From: Hyphomicrobiales bacterium
GTDB lineage: Bacteria; Pseudomonadota; Alphaproteobacteria; Rhizobiales; RI-29
Reading direction: 5' to 3'
Assembly: GCA_016125495.1 (NCBI GenBank)
Contig: WGLQ01000011.1
Span: 59,179 to 123,178 of the forward strand
Length of the DNA: 64,000 nucleotides
Part shown: piece after piece, positions 55,159 through 64,000 of the stretch
Layout: each line of letters starts with the position of its first letter
Numbering within the stretch: position 1 is the first letter of the stretch
The notes under the pieces: generated by a model
What the model was told of the DNA's origin: nothing
Seen by the model: the letters and a program-made list of their open reading frames with translations, nothing else
Databases searched by the model: none
Position numbers and translations under genes: made by a program

Positions 55159-55908
55159 TCAGTCCTCACCGCCCATGATGCCGAGGATGTTCAGCATGTG
55201 GATGAAGATGGTGATGAACGAGCCGAAGAGCATGAAGGCGCCGAAGATCGACTTGCCCGTCTGCGCCTGCCGGCTGTCGCCCGCGTGGTACATCTCCTTG
55301 ATCGCCTGCGTCTCGTAGGCCGTGATGCCCGAGAACAGCAGAACGACGAGGCACGAGGTGATCAGGCTGAACCACTCGAGCTGGAAGAAGATCGCGTTGA
55401 CGACGATCGCGATCAAGAGACCGATCGAGGCCATCATGAAGAAGGTCCCGAAGGCCGAGAGGTCACGCTTCGTCGTGTAGCCATAGAGGCTGACGGCCGC
55501 GAAGGTGGCCGCAGTGATCGCGAAGGCCTTGAAGATCGTGTCCGTACCGCCGGCGTTCATGAAGAAGTAGAGCATCGGCGCGATGAGCAGACCCCAGAGG
55601 CCCGCGTAGGTCCAGTAGGCGGCATGCGCCATGGCTGTGCTGCCGGTCAGAATGAGGCGCGGCGAGAACCAGCCGAGCGCGAGCAGCGCGATCAGCAGCA
55701 CCCAGCGAACCGGGCTCGCCAGGATCGACAGGACTTCCGTGCTGTTCATGACGGCAAGCGAGACGACCGCCGCGAAGGCGACGCCGAGCGCCATGTAGTT
55801 GTAAACGCCCAACATATAGGAGCGAAGGCCCTCGTCGATGCCTTCCGCGGTACGCGTGCGGGCGCCGACGGGCACCGTACTCGAATAGCGATTTCCGTAC
55901 TCAGCCAT
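55159..55908 (-). CDS. Bax inhibitor-1/YccA family membrane protein
   Basis: A 249-residue protein with seven hydrophobic helices between residues 35 and 245. Family marks are YMLGVYNYMALGVAFAA, YTTKRDLSAFGTFFMMASIGLLIA and the C-terminal FSGITAYETQAIKEMY, with the conserved Asp/Glu pair of the family pore. Homologues are pH-sensitive calcium leak channels or interact with the FtsH protease (YccA). GGGGAAACC lies before the ATG. It has its own terminator, so it is monocistronic. Confidence 0.93.
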   Translation of the reverse strand: MAEYGNRYSSTVPVGARTRTAEGIDEGLRSYMLGVYNYMALGVAFAAVVSLAVMNSTEVLSILASPVRWVLLIALLALGWFSPRLILTGSTAMAHAAYWTYAGLWGLLIAPMLYFFMNAGGTDTIFKAFAITAATFAAVSLYGYTTKRDLSAFGTFFMMASIGLLIAIVVNAIFFQLEWFSLITSCLVVLLFSGITAYETQAIKEMYHAGDSRQAQTGKSIFGAFMLFGSFITIFIHMLNILGIMGGED

Positions 55909-56050
55909 GTCCAGGTTTCCCCTCTTCAGGTTGATGACCAGCGTTGTTATTTTGACGATGAGATGGTTGAGGTTGCGGCACTATACAAGACCCCCTCGGA
56001 CATCTCTACGACAAGCGTTATCCCCTACCGGAAAGCGCGATGGGGCCCGT

Positions 56051-58707
56051 TCAGCCGTCTCCTGTCAGCGTGCGTGCCACGGGGGCCCGCAGGAGCCTCC
56101 AGGTGCCGATGGCGCCGAACGTCAGGACGAGTACGCTCGCGAGCAACAGAGCCTCGAGAACGGCCGCCAGCGAAAAGCGGAAGCCGACGTCGAGCACCTC
56201 GGTCGTGACGACAAAGGCCGCGACGGTGCCGACCGCTGCGGCAACGGTGGTGGTGACAACCGCGAGCAAGAGATACTCCGCCGCCGCGATCGCCATCAGG
56301 CTCGCGCGGGTGGCGCCGAGCGCCTTGAGTATCACCGTTTCATAGATGCGTCGGCGCTGCGCGGTGACGAGCGCGCCGGCCAGCACGATGGCGCCGACGA
56401 TCAGGGTGAGACTGCCGGCCGCGCGCACCGCCCCGATGACCCGCTCGAAGACCGAGCGGAACGTGTCGATCGCATCCTGGACGTTGATCGCCGTCGCGCC
56501 CGGGAACTGGCGGGCGAGTTCACGCGTCAGGTGGCCACGGCGCACATCGTCGGGACGCTCGGGGAAACGGACCGTCGCCAGCATGCTGAAGGGCGCGGCG
56601 GCGAGGGTGTTGGGCGAGAAGATCATGACGAAGTTGATGGACAGCGTCTCCCATTTCACGGTGCGCAGGTTGGCCACCCGGGCGGTCACGTTGCGACCGA
56701 GGACGTTGACCATGACCTCGTCGCCGACGCCGATGCCGAGGCCACGGGCGAGGTCCACCTCGAAGGACACCAGCGGCGGACCGGAATAGCCGGTCGGCCA
56801 CCATTCGCCTTCGACCACACGCGCGCCCTCCGGCACATCGTCGGAATAGGTGAGGCCACGGTCGCCATCGAGCACCCAGGCCGCTTCAGGCGCCGCCTTG
56901 ATCTTGGACGCCGGGACGCCCTGGACCGAAACGAGGCGGCCGCGCAGCATCGGAGCCTCGCGCACTTCGGCGCCGGGCTCCACTTTCAATACCGCCTGGC
57001 GGAACTCGTCGATGCGGTCGCGCTCGATGTCGAGGAAGAAATAGCTCGGGGCCTCATCGGGCAGGGTGGTCTCCAACTCGGCGACCAGTGAGCGATCGAC
57101 CAGCGATACGGTGACCAGGAGTGATAGGCCGAGCCCCAGCGAAAGGATCACGGAGCGGGCCAGCGAACCGGGGCCGGCGAGATGGGCGAGCGCAAGGCGC
57201 AGCTCGGGCCGGCGGGGGCGCGGCAGGCGCGGGGCGATCCGGTCGAGACCGAAGGCGAGCGCGTGGAACAGAAGGAACAGCCCGGAAAGACCGGCCATGA
57301 AGAACAACGCGATTCGGATGTCCTCGGCCGTCACGACCGCAAAGGCGGCGAGCAGGGCGGTCGCTGCGATGCTCGCGATCACGTAGCGAAGGCGCGGACG
57401 CCACGGTCCAGGATCGATCCCGTCACGAAACAGCACGACGGGCGAGGCTTCCTCGGCGCGCCCGAGCGGCCAGAGCACGAACACCAGGGCGACGAGGAGG
57501 CCATAGCCGGCGGCCAGGAGGCCGGTGAGCGGGTCGAAGGTGAGCGCGATGCCGATCGGCAGGCGTGATTCCAGCAGCAGCGCGAGAGCGAAGAGGAGCG
57601 CATAGCCGGCGACGAGGCCGATGGCGATGCCGGCGGCGGTGATCGCCATGATCTCGATGAGATAGATGCGAAAGACATCGCCGCTGGTGGCACCGAGCGA
57701 TTTGAAGGTGGCGATGACACGGCGCTTGCGGTCGAGATAGGCGGCGACCGAATTGGCGACGCCGACACCGCCGACCAGCATGGAGGTGAGGCCGACCAGG
57801 GTCAGGAACTGGGCCAACCGGGAGGCGGCGCGCTCGAGGCTCGGCTCGGGATTGCGGCGATTGCGGACCTCGAATCCGTTCGCCTCGAAGCGCTCCAACA
57901 GGGCGCTCAGCCGCTCGCCTGCTGGCCCCGCCTCCGGCCACTCGCCGGCCCCTGGGAACGCCACGCGGTAACGCCAGCGCAGGAGGCCGCCCGGCTTGAC
58001 GAGGCCGGCGGCGCGCAAGGTTTCGATGTCGAGGATGACGCGGGGGCCGAACGCGGCCCGACCCGACAATTTGTCCGGCTCGTCCACGATGGTGGCCCGG
58101 ATGGTCAGGAGGCGATCGCCGAGCCGGATGCGGTCACCGACCGCGACGCCGAGGCGCGAGAGCAGCTCTGGCGCAACGACCACGGAATCGGCACCGATGC
58201 CGGTTCCGGGCGCGAGCTTGCCATCCGAGAGCACGAGGTCACCGACCAGCGGATAGGCTCGGTCGATGGCCTTGACCTCGACCAATGCGCTGGCCGGATC
58301 GCCGACGCCCATCGGCGCGGCGGACGTGGGCGAACCCACGGCGGGGTCGGCTGCCCCCGGCCCGCCCGCGACGGCCCGCGCCATGGCCCGCATGGATACG
58401 ACGCTCGCGACGGTGCCCAGTTCTTCGAGCTCGACCCGTTCGGCACCCGAGGCGCCCTCGTGGATGCGCGACAGTTCGAGGTCGCCGCCGAGCAGGGCGC
58501 GCCCCTGGCGCGACAGGCCGTTCTCGATGGCGTCGTTGAGGGCGCCGACCGCCGTAATGGCCGCGACGCCGAGCGCGATGCAGAGGAGAAAGACGGCAAA
58601 GCCGCGCTTCTGGCCACGCAGATCGCGGATTGCGATGCCGGCAAGGCGCTGAATGCGCGAACCGGAGCGCTCGCCCGCCGCCGCTGTTCCGGCAAAGGTG
58701 TCGATAC

Positions 58708-58711
<4 letters not shown>
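56051..58711 (-). CDS. FtsX-like ABC transporter permease (YbbP type)
   Basis: An 886-residue membrane protein with a MacB-type periplasmic domain after the first helix (about 38-58) and three further core helices (about 290-450), then a second FtsX half with helices near 480-560 and 760-880. VGLTSMLVGGVGVANSVAAYLDRKRRVIATFKSLGA and the repeat TLIVGAIVLAGALVTAQRRRIYETVILKALGA are the FtsX core. It pairs with the ATPase whose stop overlaps its start by four bases (ATGA). The gene pair next to tesA matches the E. coli ybbA-ybbP / tesA arrangement. Function is probably lipoprotein or lipid handling at the envelope. Confidence 0.92.
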
Positions 58712-59412
<701 letters not shown>

Positions 59413-59596
59413 GGCGCCTCCTGTTGTTCACCGGTGGCCGCAAGGGCCGCATCGGTGGGCGTGCCTTGCATTGGTGAAGCGGCACGCTAACTGGTTGGGT
59501 ACGTTTTCGCTGGAACTCGGACCAGGAGATGACCAGACCATGCAAAACGAGCGCGCCGGACCGGGCCCCTTTGGGGTCGAAACGGGGGACGGCACG

Positions 59597-60334
59597 ATGA
59601 TCCGTCGAATCGGAAGATGGTCCCGCGGTGCGACCGGCGCAACTCGCGCGGCCGTTTCGTCGGCACGGCGAAAGCGTGCGGGGCTCGCAGCGCTGCTGGC
59701 GCTCGCCATGCTGCTGGTCACCATGGCAGGATCGAGCCACGGCGGCACGGAAACGGAGCGGGTCGTGCGGATCATTGCCCTCGGTGACAGTCTGACGGCC
59801 GGCTATCTGCTCGGACCGGACGAGAGCTTTCCAGCCGAACTCGAGCGGCGGCTCGCCGCCGAGGGGCACGCAGTCAGGATCGTCAACGCCGGCGTCTCGG
59901 GCGACACGGCCGGGGCGGGCCTGCAGCGCTTCGAGTGGGCGGTGCCGGACGACGCGGACGCGCTCATCGTCGAACTTGGAGCCAACGACGCGCTGCGCGG
60001 CCTGCCGGTCGCCCAGACGCGGCGTGATCTCTCCCGCATCCTCGAGAAAGCCGCCGAAAGGGGCCTGCCGGTGCTGCTTGCGGGCATGGAGGCACCGGCT
60101 GGGCTCGGCGAGGAATATGCCAACGAATTCAGATCTATGTACCCCGATCTCGCGACGCGGTTCGGCACGCTCCTCTATCCCTTCTTCCTCGAGGCGGTGG
60201 CGCTGGACCGCTCGCTCAATCTCGACGACGGCATCCATCCGAACGCCGAGGGCATCCGGCGCATCGTGACGGACATTCTGCCGGTGGTGAAAGAGCTGAT
60301 CGAACTGGCGCGCCGGCAGGACGAGGCGCAATGA
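59597..60334 (+). CDS. tesA: arylesterase / thioesterase I family (TesA, SGNH)
   Basis: A 245-residue exported SGNH hydrolase. The signal peptide is long and basic, with core LAALLALAMLLVTMA at 30-44. GDSLTAG places Ser65 as nucleophile, and ELGANDALRG and DGIHPNAEG (Asp/His) complete the site. Homologues hydrolyse acyl-CoA, arylesters and lysophospholipids in the periplasm. The start at 59597 has GGGGGAC eight bases upstream; an ATG at 59540 with AGGAG eleven bases upstream is an alternative. It is divergent from ybbA-type genes and overlaps thpR by four bases. Confidence 0.92.
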   Translation: MIRRIGRWSRGATGATRAAVSSARRKRAGLAALLALAMLLVTMAGSSHGGTETERVVRIIALGDSLTAGYLLGPDESFPAELERRLAAEGHAVRIVNAGVSGDTAGAGLQRFEWAVPDDADALIVELGANDALRGLPVAQTRRDLSRILEKAAERGLPVLLAGMEAPAGLGEEYANEFRSMYPDLATRFGTLLYPFFLEAVALDRSLNLDDGIHPNAEGIRRIVTDILPVVKELIELARRQDEAQ

Positions 60335-60891
60335 TCCGGCTGTTCACCGCGATCCAGATCCCCGAGAGCGAGCAGGATCGGCTCGCCGCGCTCGAGGTGC
60401 CGATGCCCGGTGCGCGCTGGATCGCAATGGACGACATGCATTTGACGCTGCGCTTCGTCGGCGACGTCGAGGAACCGGTCGCCGAGGCGTTCGTCGACGA
60501 ACTGGCGGCCATTCGCTTGGCGCCCTTCACGCTGTCGCTGGATGGGATCGGAGCGTTCGGCGGCGATAAGCCGCGCAGTCTGCATGCGACGGTCGCACCC
60601 TCTACGGCTCTCGTTCGCTTGCAAGCAAAGCACGAGCAGGCGGCGCGCGCCGCGGAGTGCCCGCCAGAGACGAGGCGCTTCACACCGCACGTCACAATCG
60701 CACGCCTCGGCGGCACCCGGGCGGACGACGTCGCACGGTTCCTGGGGCGCTGCGGCGCGGCGCGGGGCGCGCCCTTCGAAGTCGATTCGTTCGTCCTGAT
60801 GTCGTCGCGCCCTGGCAGGGGGGGCGGTCCCTACATCGTCGAGGCCAAATTCCCGCTCACGGTCGATCCACTCGAGCCCGAAGCGGCGTAG
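60331..60891 (+). CDS. thpR: RNA 2',3'-cyclic phosphodiesterase (ThpR/LigT)
   Basis: A 186-residue 2H-phosphoesterase. Both HxTx motifs are present: HLTL at His37 and HVTI at His120. FTAIQIPE at the N-terminus is the family start. It opens 2',3'-cyclic phosphates in RNA to 2'-phosphates. The ATG overlaps the tesA stop (ATGA), so the two are co-translated. Confidence 0.93.
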   Translation: MIRLFTAIQIPESEQDRLAALEVPMPGARWIAMDDMHLTLRFVGDVEEPVAEAFVDELAAIRLAPFTLSLDGIGAFGGDKPRSLHATVAPSTALVRLQAKHEQAARAAECPPETRRFTPHVTIARLGGTRADDVARFLGRCGAARGAPFEVDSFVLMSSRPGRGGGPYIVEAKFPLTVDPLEPEAA

Positions 60892-60954
60892 GCTGGGCGA
60901 ACGAGATATGCGAGCGCAGTTGGTCGCGGCGGCGACCGCATTCGGGAGGACGGA

Positions 60955-61281
60955 ATGGCAAAGCGGCTGAGCGAGGCTGATCGATCCGCAATCGCCAACG
61001 AGCTCGGCGAATGGCGGGCGGTCGAAGGGCGGGACGCCATCCGGCGGTCCTTCAAGTTCGCCAGCTTCAACGCGGCTTTCGGCTGGATGACGCGCATGGC
61101 GCTGGTGGCCGAAAAGCTCGACCACCATCCCGAATGGAGCAACGTCTACAATACGGTCGACGTGACGCTGACGACGCACAGTGCGGGTGGGCTGACCGAA
61201 CTCGACGTCCGCCTCGCCAAAGCGATGGACAAGGCGGCCGCCGAGATGGGGGCGCGCAAGGACGGGCCCACGACGAAGTGA
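60955..61281 (+). CDS. phhB: 4a-hydroxytetrahydrobiopterin dehydratase
   Basis: A 108-residue pterin-4a-carbinolamine dehydratase. [23 protein letters not shown] (about 53-75) contains the His-His and the Pro-Glu-Trp of the active site, and [14 protein letters not shown] closes the family pattern. It recycles the pterin cofactor of aromatic amino-acid hydroxylases; no such hydroxylase is in the window, so it may serve another pterin or molybdopterin step. GGAGGACGGA precedes the ATG. Confidence 0.95.
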   Translation: MAKRLSEADRSAIANELGEWRAVEGRDAIRRSFKFASFNAAFGWMTRMALVAEKLDHHPEWSNVYNTVDVTLTTHSAGGLTELDVRLAKAMDKAAAEMGARKDGPTTK

Positions 61282-61285
61282 GCGG

Positions 61286-61939
61286 TCAGACCGCGACGCC
61301 CGAGCCCACCGGACAGGCGACGCCCGTGCCGCCGAGGCCGCAGTAGCCGCCGGGGTTCTTGGCGAGATACTGCTGGTGATACTCCTCGGCGTGGTAGAAC
61401 GCATCGAAGGCCTTGATCTCGGTCTGAATCTCACCGAGCCCGGCGGCCGTCAGCGCCGCCTGGTATGCCGCCCGCGACTGCTCGGCGGCGATGCGCTGGC
61501 GTTCGCTCGTCCAATAGATGCCGGTGCGATACTGGGTGCCGATGTCGTTGCCCTGGCGCATGTACTGGGTCGGATCATGGCTCTCCCAGAAGGTCTTCAA
61601 GACCTTTTCGATGGGCAGGCGCGCTGGATCGAAGACCACGCGAACGACCTCGTTGTGACCGGTGCGCCCGGAGCACACCTCCTCGTACGTCGCGTTGGCG
61701 GTGTAGCCGGCCGCATATCCGACCGACGTGACGAAGACGCCCTCGAGCGTCCAGAACTTGCGCTCCGCGCCCCAGAAGCAGCCGAGGCCCAGATAGATCT
61801 CTTCGGTGCCTTGCGGAAACGGGCCGGCGAGCGGGGTGCCGAGCACGAAATGCCGCGCCGCCGTCGGGATCGGCGAGGGTCGGCCCGGAAGGGCGGCCTC
61901 CGGCGTCGGCAGCTCGAGCGATTTGCGGGCAAAGAACAT
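61286..61939 (-). CDS. msrA: peptide-methionine (S)-S-oxide reductase MsrA
   Basis: A 217-residue MsrA. The catalytic Cys54 lies in [13 protein letters not shown], and the resolving Cys are 200 and 209 in the C-terminal [38 protein letters not shown] and FWESHDPTQ are family marks. It repairs methionine S-sulfoxide in proteins. AAGGAGG lies six bases before the ATG at 61939; the open frame to 62047 is not supported. It converges on phhB, four bases apart. Confidence 0.95.
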   Translation of the reverse strand: MFFARKSLELPTPEAALPGRPSPIPTAARHFVLGTPLAGPFPQGTEEIYLGLGCFWGAERKFWTLEGVFVTSVGYAAGYTANATYEEVCSGRTGHNEVVRVVFDPARLPIEKVLKTFWESHDPTQYMRQGNDIGTQYRTGIYWTSERQRIAAEQSRAAYQAALTAAGLGEIQTEIKAFDAFYHAEEYHQQYLAKNPGGYCGLGGTGVACPVGSGVAV

Positions 61940-62055
61940 GTCGGCCTCCTTCGGCACGGGGCTGGTTGCAGGCGAGCGGGCAGGCGAGCGGATGGGCCCT
62001 GCGACGGGCCGACGACGTCCGCGACACCCTGAAACGCCGGTTGCCACGCGACGGA

Positions 62056-62084
62056 TTGGGTCACCGTCGCAACTGCGCTATATT
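62056..62084 (+). promoter_or_regulatory. sigma70-like promoter for the membrane protein gene at 62233
   Basis: TTGGGT (62056-62061), a 17-base spacer and TATATT (62079-62084). Start near 62091, leaving a leader of about 140 bases. Confidence 0.6.
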
Positions 62085-62232
62085 CGTACGATCACGATCC
62101 TATGCCAGACGGCAATCGCGGCATCACGGGAATTTGGCTGCGAGCGGCGGGGCGAGAGCGCATGCCAGCCGCGGCCGACCGGGACCGCGGAACCGGCCAA
62201 GAGCGCCGGTGTTCGTATCTTTGGAGAGTTCG

Positions 62233-62982
62233 ATGGCAGAATCGACGGCTGCGGAAAAGCGCATCTACGAGGCGAGCGACGGGCACAAGACCGTGCTGGC
62301 GCTGGCCTTCCTGGTCCTGTTGCCGTTCATGGTCTCGATGCCGATCCTGTTCCTGAAGCGCAGCTTCCACGGACTTTGGACGGACGCGCTTTCGGCAGCC
62401 GTATTCGGCCTGCTGTTCACCGCCTGGATGATTTTCCTCTTCATCGAGGTGATGACCGCCATGCGCACGCGCATCGCCTTCGGCGAGAACACGCTCAACC
62501 TGCGTATCCCGAACTGGCGCGGACCGAACCCGGGCGTCAAATTCGTCAAACGCCGGGTGCCCTACGAAGAGATCGTCGGGGTCGAAACGCGCAGCGAGAT
62601 CTACAAATCCGCCCAGCTCCCGGTGCTGACGCGCGCGACCTCCATCCTTCTCAAGGACGGCGAGCGGATCGTGCTCGGTTACCAGAACGAGCACGAGGAG
62701 GATCCCGACATCGATTTCGAGCGCATCGCGCGCCAGATCGCCAAGCGGGTCGGGGTCGATGTGCGAGACCGGGGCTGCATCACGGCCGGCTCGCAGATCG
62801 CCACCTTCGCGTCCGGCAGCGGCCCGGACTGGGAGCGCGAACCGCTTTCCGAGAGTGCCTACAAGAGGCTGCGCAGCCGCAACCGATGGGCCATGGTGGC
62901 GCTGATCACCGCGATCGTCGTGATGTTCGGGGTCGGCTTCGTCTACGATCTCCTGCGCGCCGGCATTCTGGCGAACATCTGA
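62233..62982 (+). CDS. membrane protein of unknown function
   Basis: A 249-residue protein with three hydrophobic helices (about 20-40, 52-72 and 219-240). Between the second and third is a cytoplasmic domain of about 140 residues with strands (TRIAFGENTLNLRIPNWRG, VPYEEIVGVETRSEIYKS, SILLKDGERIVLGYQNE), reminiscent of a bacterial PH-like fold. Family function is unknown to me. GGAGAG lies six bases before the ATG. It is divergent from msrA and has its own promoter. Confidence 0.75.
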   Translation: MAESTAAEKRIYEASDGHKTVLALAFLVLLPFMVSMPILFLKRSFHGLWTDALSAAVFGLLFTAWMIFLFIEVMTAMRTRIAFGENTLNLRIPNWRGPNPGVKFVKRRVPYEEIVGVETRSEIYKSAQLPVLTRATSILLKDGERIVLGYQNEHEEDPDIDFERIARQIAKRVGVDVRDRGCITAGSQIATFASGSGPDWEREPLSESAYKRLRSRNRWAMVALITAIVVMFGVGFVYDLLRAGILANI

Positions 62983-63041
62983 GCCTGCGCCGCGCCTGCC
63001 GGGAGCGGCAGGGGCGGTGTTCGCCGATCGCGCCCATTCGA

Positions 63042-63356
63042 TCAGTTCGCGAAGATGTCGACGCGGCGGCGGCGGCGGCCCTGCCAGTAGACGATGACAC
63101 CAAGGACGGCGAACACCAGCCAGGCCGAGCGGGCGAGTGCAAAGGCAATGACGCTCGACCAGACGAAGTCGGGCGCCACGGACAACAATGCCTCCCGGGT
63201 CCCCTTGAGTGAACCTGGCGAAAGCATGCGCCACAGATCGCCGAGCGAGGTCGAAACGAACGATCCACCGGCCCCGAGGGTCAACGTGGCGTCGTAAACA
63301 AGCACCACAGCTGCGGCGAGCAGCAGCCACATTCCGAGAATTCGCAATAACAGCAT
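63042..63356 (-). CDS. small membrane protein of unknown function
   Basis: A 104-residue protein with two hydrophobic helices (about 5-24 and 72-91) and a short basic C-terminus (WQGRRRRRVD). The middle (SFVSTSLGDLWRMLSPGSL) is amphipathic. Similar small proteins with this SLGDLWRMLSPxSL element are conserved in Rhizobiales, without assigned function. GGAGG lies eight bases before the ATG. It converges with the gene at 62233 and has a good promoter of its own. Confidence 0.75.
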   Translation of the reverse strand: MLLLRILGMWLLLAAAVVLVYDATLTLGAGGSFVSTSLGDLWRMLSPGSLKGTREALLSVAPDFVWSSVIAFALARSAWLVFAVLGVIVYWQGRRRRRVDIFAN

Positions 63357-63408
63357 TCAGCCGCCTCCGCCGGACACCTTGCATCCGTGAGAAAGAATCT
63401 CTTCGGTG

Positions 63409-63437
63409 ACTATAGCAATGGTCGCGGGCCGTGTTAA
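63409..63437 (-). promoter_or_regulatory. sigma70-like promoter for the small membrane protein gene
   Basis: On the minus strand TTAACA, a 17-base spacer and TATAGT, with a start near 63402 and a leader of about 45 bases to the ATG at 63356. Confidence 0.6.
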
Positions 63438-63524
63438 CGATTTCGCTGCGCGGCGGCCAGTGGCTCGCTTGGGGACGATCGCCATGGGCATGTCACGTGA
63501 GGGCGGATGGGCTCACCGATCGGC

Positions 63525-63552
63525 TTGCCACGGACGAAGCGTCGACTATAGT
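63525..63552 (+). promoter_or_regulatory. possible promoter upstream of tRNA-Ser
   Basis: TTGCCA (63525-63530), a 16-base spacer and TATAGT (63547-63552). The tRNA begins about 120 bases after the expected start, which is long for a tRNA leader but possible. The rest of the 325-bp gap between the membrane protein and the tRNA shows nothing else. Confidence 0.4.
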
Positions 63553-63681
63553 CGCGCGGCTTCGGGCCGGTGTGAGCGATCCCACCGGTCACGAGCCAAG
63601 GGACGACGACCGGTCGCGGGTGCCATGCCGTGGGACCGGTCGGCCAAGGGCGAGCCGAAGGCGGCGACGTCCGCAACGGTC

Positions 63682-63771
63682 GGAGAGGTGGCCGAGTGGT
63701 TTAAGGCGCACGCCTGGAACGCGTGTATACGGGAAACCGTATCGAGGGTTCGAATCCCTCTCTCTCCGCCA
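63682..63771 (+). tRNA. tRNA-Ser (anticodon GGA)
   Basis: A 90-base class II tRNA. The acceptor stem GGAGAGG pairs with TCTCTCC with one G-U. The anticodon stem CACGC/GCGTG encloses loop CTGGAAC with anticodon GGA, reading UCC and UCU. A long variable arm (TATACGGGAAACCGTATC) and the T arm GAGGG-TTCGAAT-CCCTC follow. The terminal CCA is encoded. All arms are well paired, so the gene looks functional. Confidence 0.97.
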
Positions 63772-63795
63772 TTATCCTGTAGCGAACCCGAGATG

Positions 63796-63830
63796 AGGCT
63801 CCCGTTGAGGGCCTTTTTCTTTTTGTTTCA
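63796..63830 (+). terminator. terminator after tRNA-Ser
   Basis: AGGC(T)CCC pairs with GGGCCT around a GTTGA loop with one bulged T, followed by TTTTTCTTTTTG. From here to the window end I see no gene. Plus-strand open reading is accidental, and no integrase or attachment repeat of the tRNA 3' end is present within the remaining 170 bases. Confidence 0.6.
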
Positions 63831-64000
63831 AAGGCGTTTAGCCGAGGCATCCGAACCTTGGAGACTGGCGCCGGGTTCAATTTCCGTCTCTGAACGGCCC
63901 TCCGTCTCTAACCGACCGAACCTCATGCCGAGCGGTTCGGCTTCGTGAAAGTCTACGTTTTCAGGTAGTTCCGCCCATCGCACCAGGGCATTTTCTGCGG

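Overview
The window is high-GC alphaproteobacterial chromosomal DNA. It most resembles the order Hyphomicrobiales (Rhizobiales). The evidence is the block order seen here: ffh / rpsP-rimM-trmD-rplS, dapF / mtaB-ftsY-ispZ, ccmABCD-ccmG next to acnA, then DUF1223 and DUF2794 genes. A small HIG1-type membrane protein beside a PduO-type cobalamin adenosyltransferase fits the same group. Nearly all of the sequence is coding. I saw no insertion sequence, prophage, rRNA or CRISPR array. One tRNA gene (Ser, GGA anticodon) lies at the right end.

Layout. 1-10 kb: start of the cobalamin adenosyltransferase gene, HIG1 protein, two short-chain dehydrogenases, a PLP trans-sulfuration-type enzyme, a GMC (choline dehydrogenase-like) flavoenzyme, a secreted coiled-coil protein, a hotdog thioesterase and isovaleryl-CoA dehydrogenase. 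10-13 kb: an AAC(3)-I-like acetyltransferase, a predicted trimeric fibre built from seven 31-residue repeats, a secreted SH3-like protein and a rhodanese. 13-18 kb: a DUF4403 lipoprotein, methylcrotonyl-CoA carboxylase beta subunit and (2S)-methylsuccinyl-CoA dehydrogenase. The last enzyme is a marker of the ethylmalonyl-CoA pathway, which also needs adenosylcobalamin mutases. 18-31 kb is the least familiar part. It holds a long Ala/Pro-rich helix-hairpin-helix protein, a DMT exporter, a ureohydrolase, a class III nucleotide cyclase with a periplasmic half, and an operon of a four-helix membrane protein plus a ClpP-fold periplasmic protease-like protein. That operon is divergent from a tandem AAA ATPase whose first module has a damaged Walker B. 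An L,D-transpeptidase and a HAD phosphatase follow.

31-46 kb: a large SGNH hydrolase, a Pif1/RecD-like helicase, the operon ffh - GNAT - rpsP - rimM - trmD - rplS (minus strand, closed by a clear terminator), a GST, dapF, a secreted protein on the opposite strand, the overlapping mtaB-ftsY-ispZ operon and a MarR regulator. 46-49 kb: a complete ccmA-B-C-D-G cytochrome c maturation set. 49-56 kb: aconitase (TTG start), DUF1223, DUF2794, an orphan protein and a Bax-inhibitor-1 family protein. 56-64 kb: the YbbA/YbbP-type ABC transporter divergent from tesA-thpR, then pterin carbinolamine dehydratase, MsrA, two membrane proteins and tRNA-Ser.

Themes. (1) Acyl-CoA and branched-chain carbon metabolism (ivd, mccB, mcd, thioesterase, adenosyltransferase), dispersed rather than in one operon. 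(2) Conserved translation, SRP and cytochrome c housekeeping blocks. (3) Several envelope proteins of unknown role. The best candidates for something undescribed are the AAA ATPase / membrane protein / ClpP-fold group (24.5-29.3 kb) with its neighbouring cyclase, the 31-residue-repeat fibre with its small partner gene, and the helix-hairpin-helix domain fused to ribosomal protein L19.
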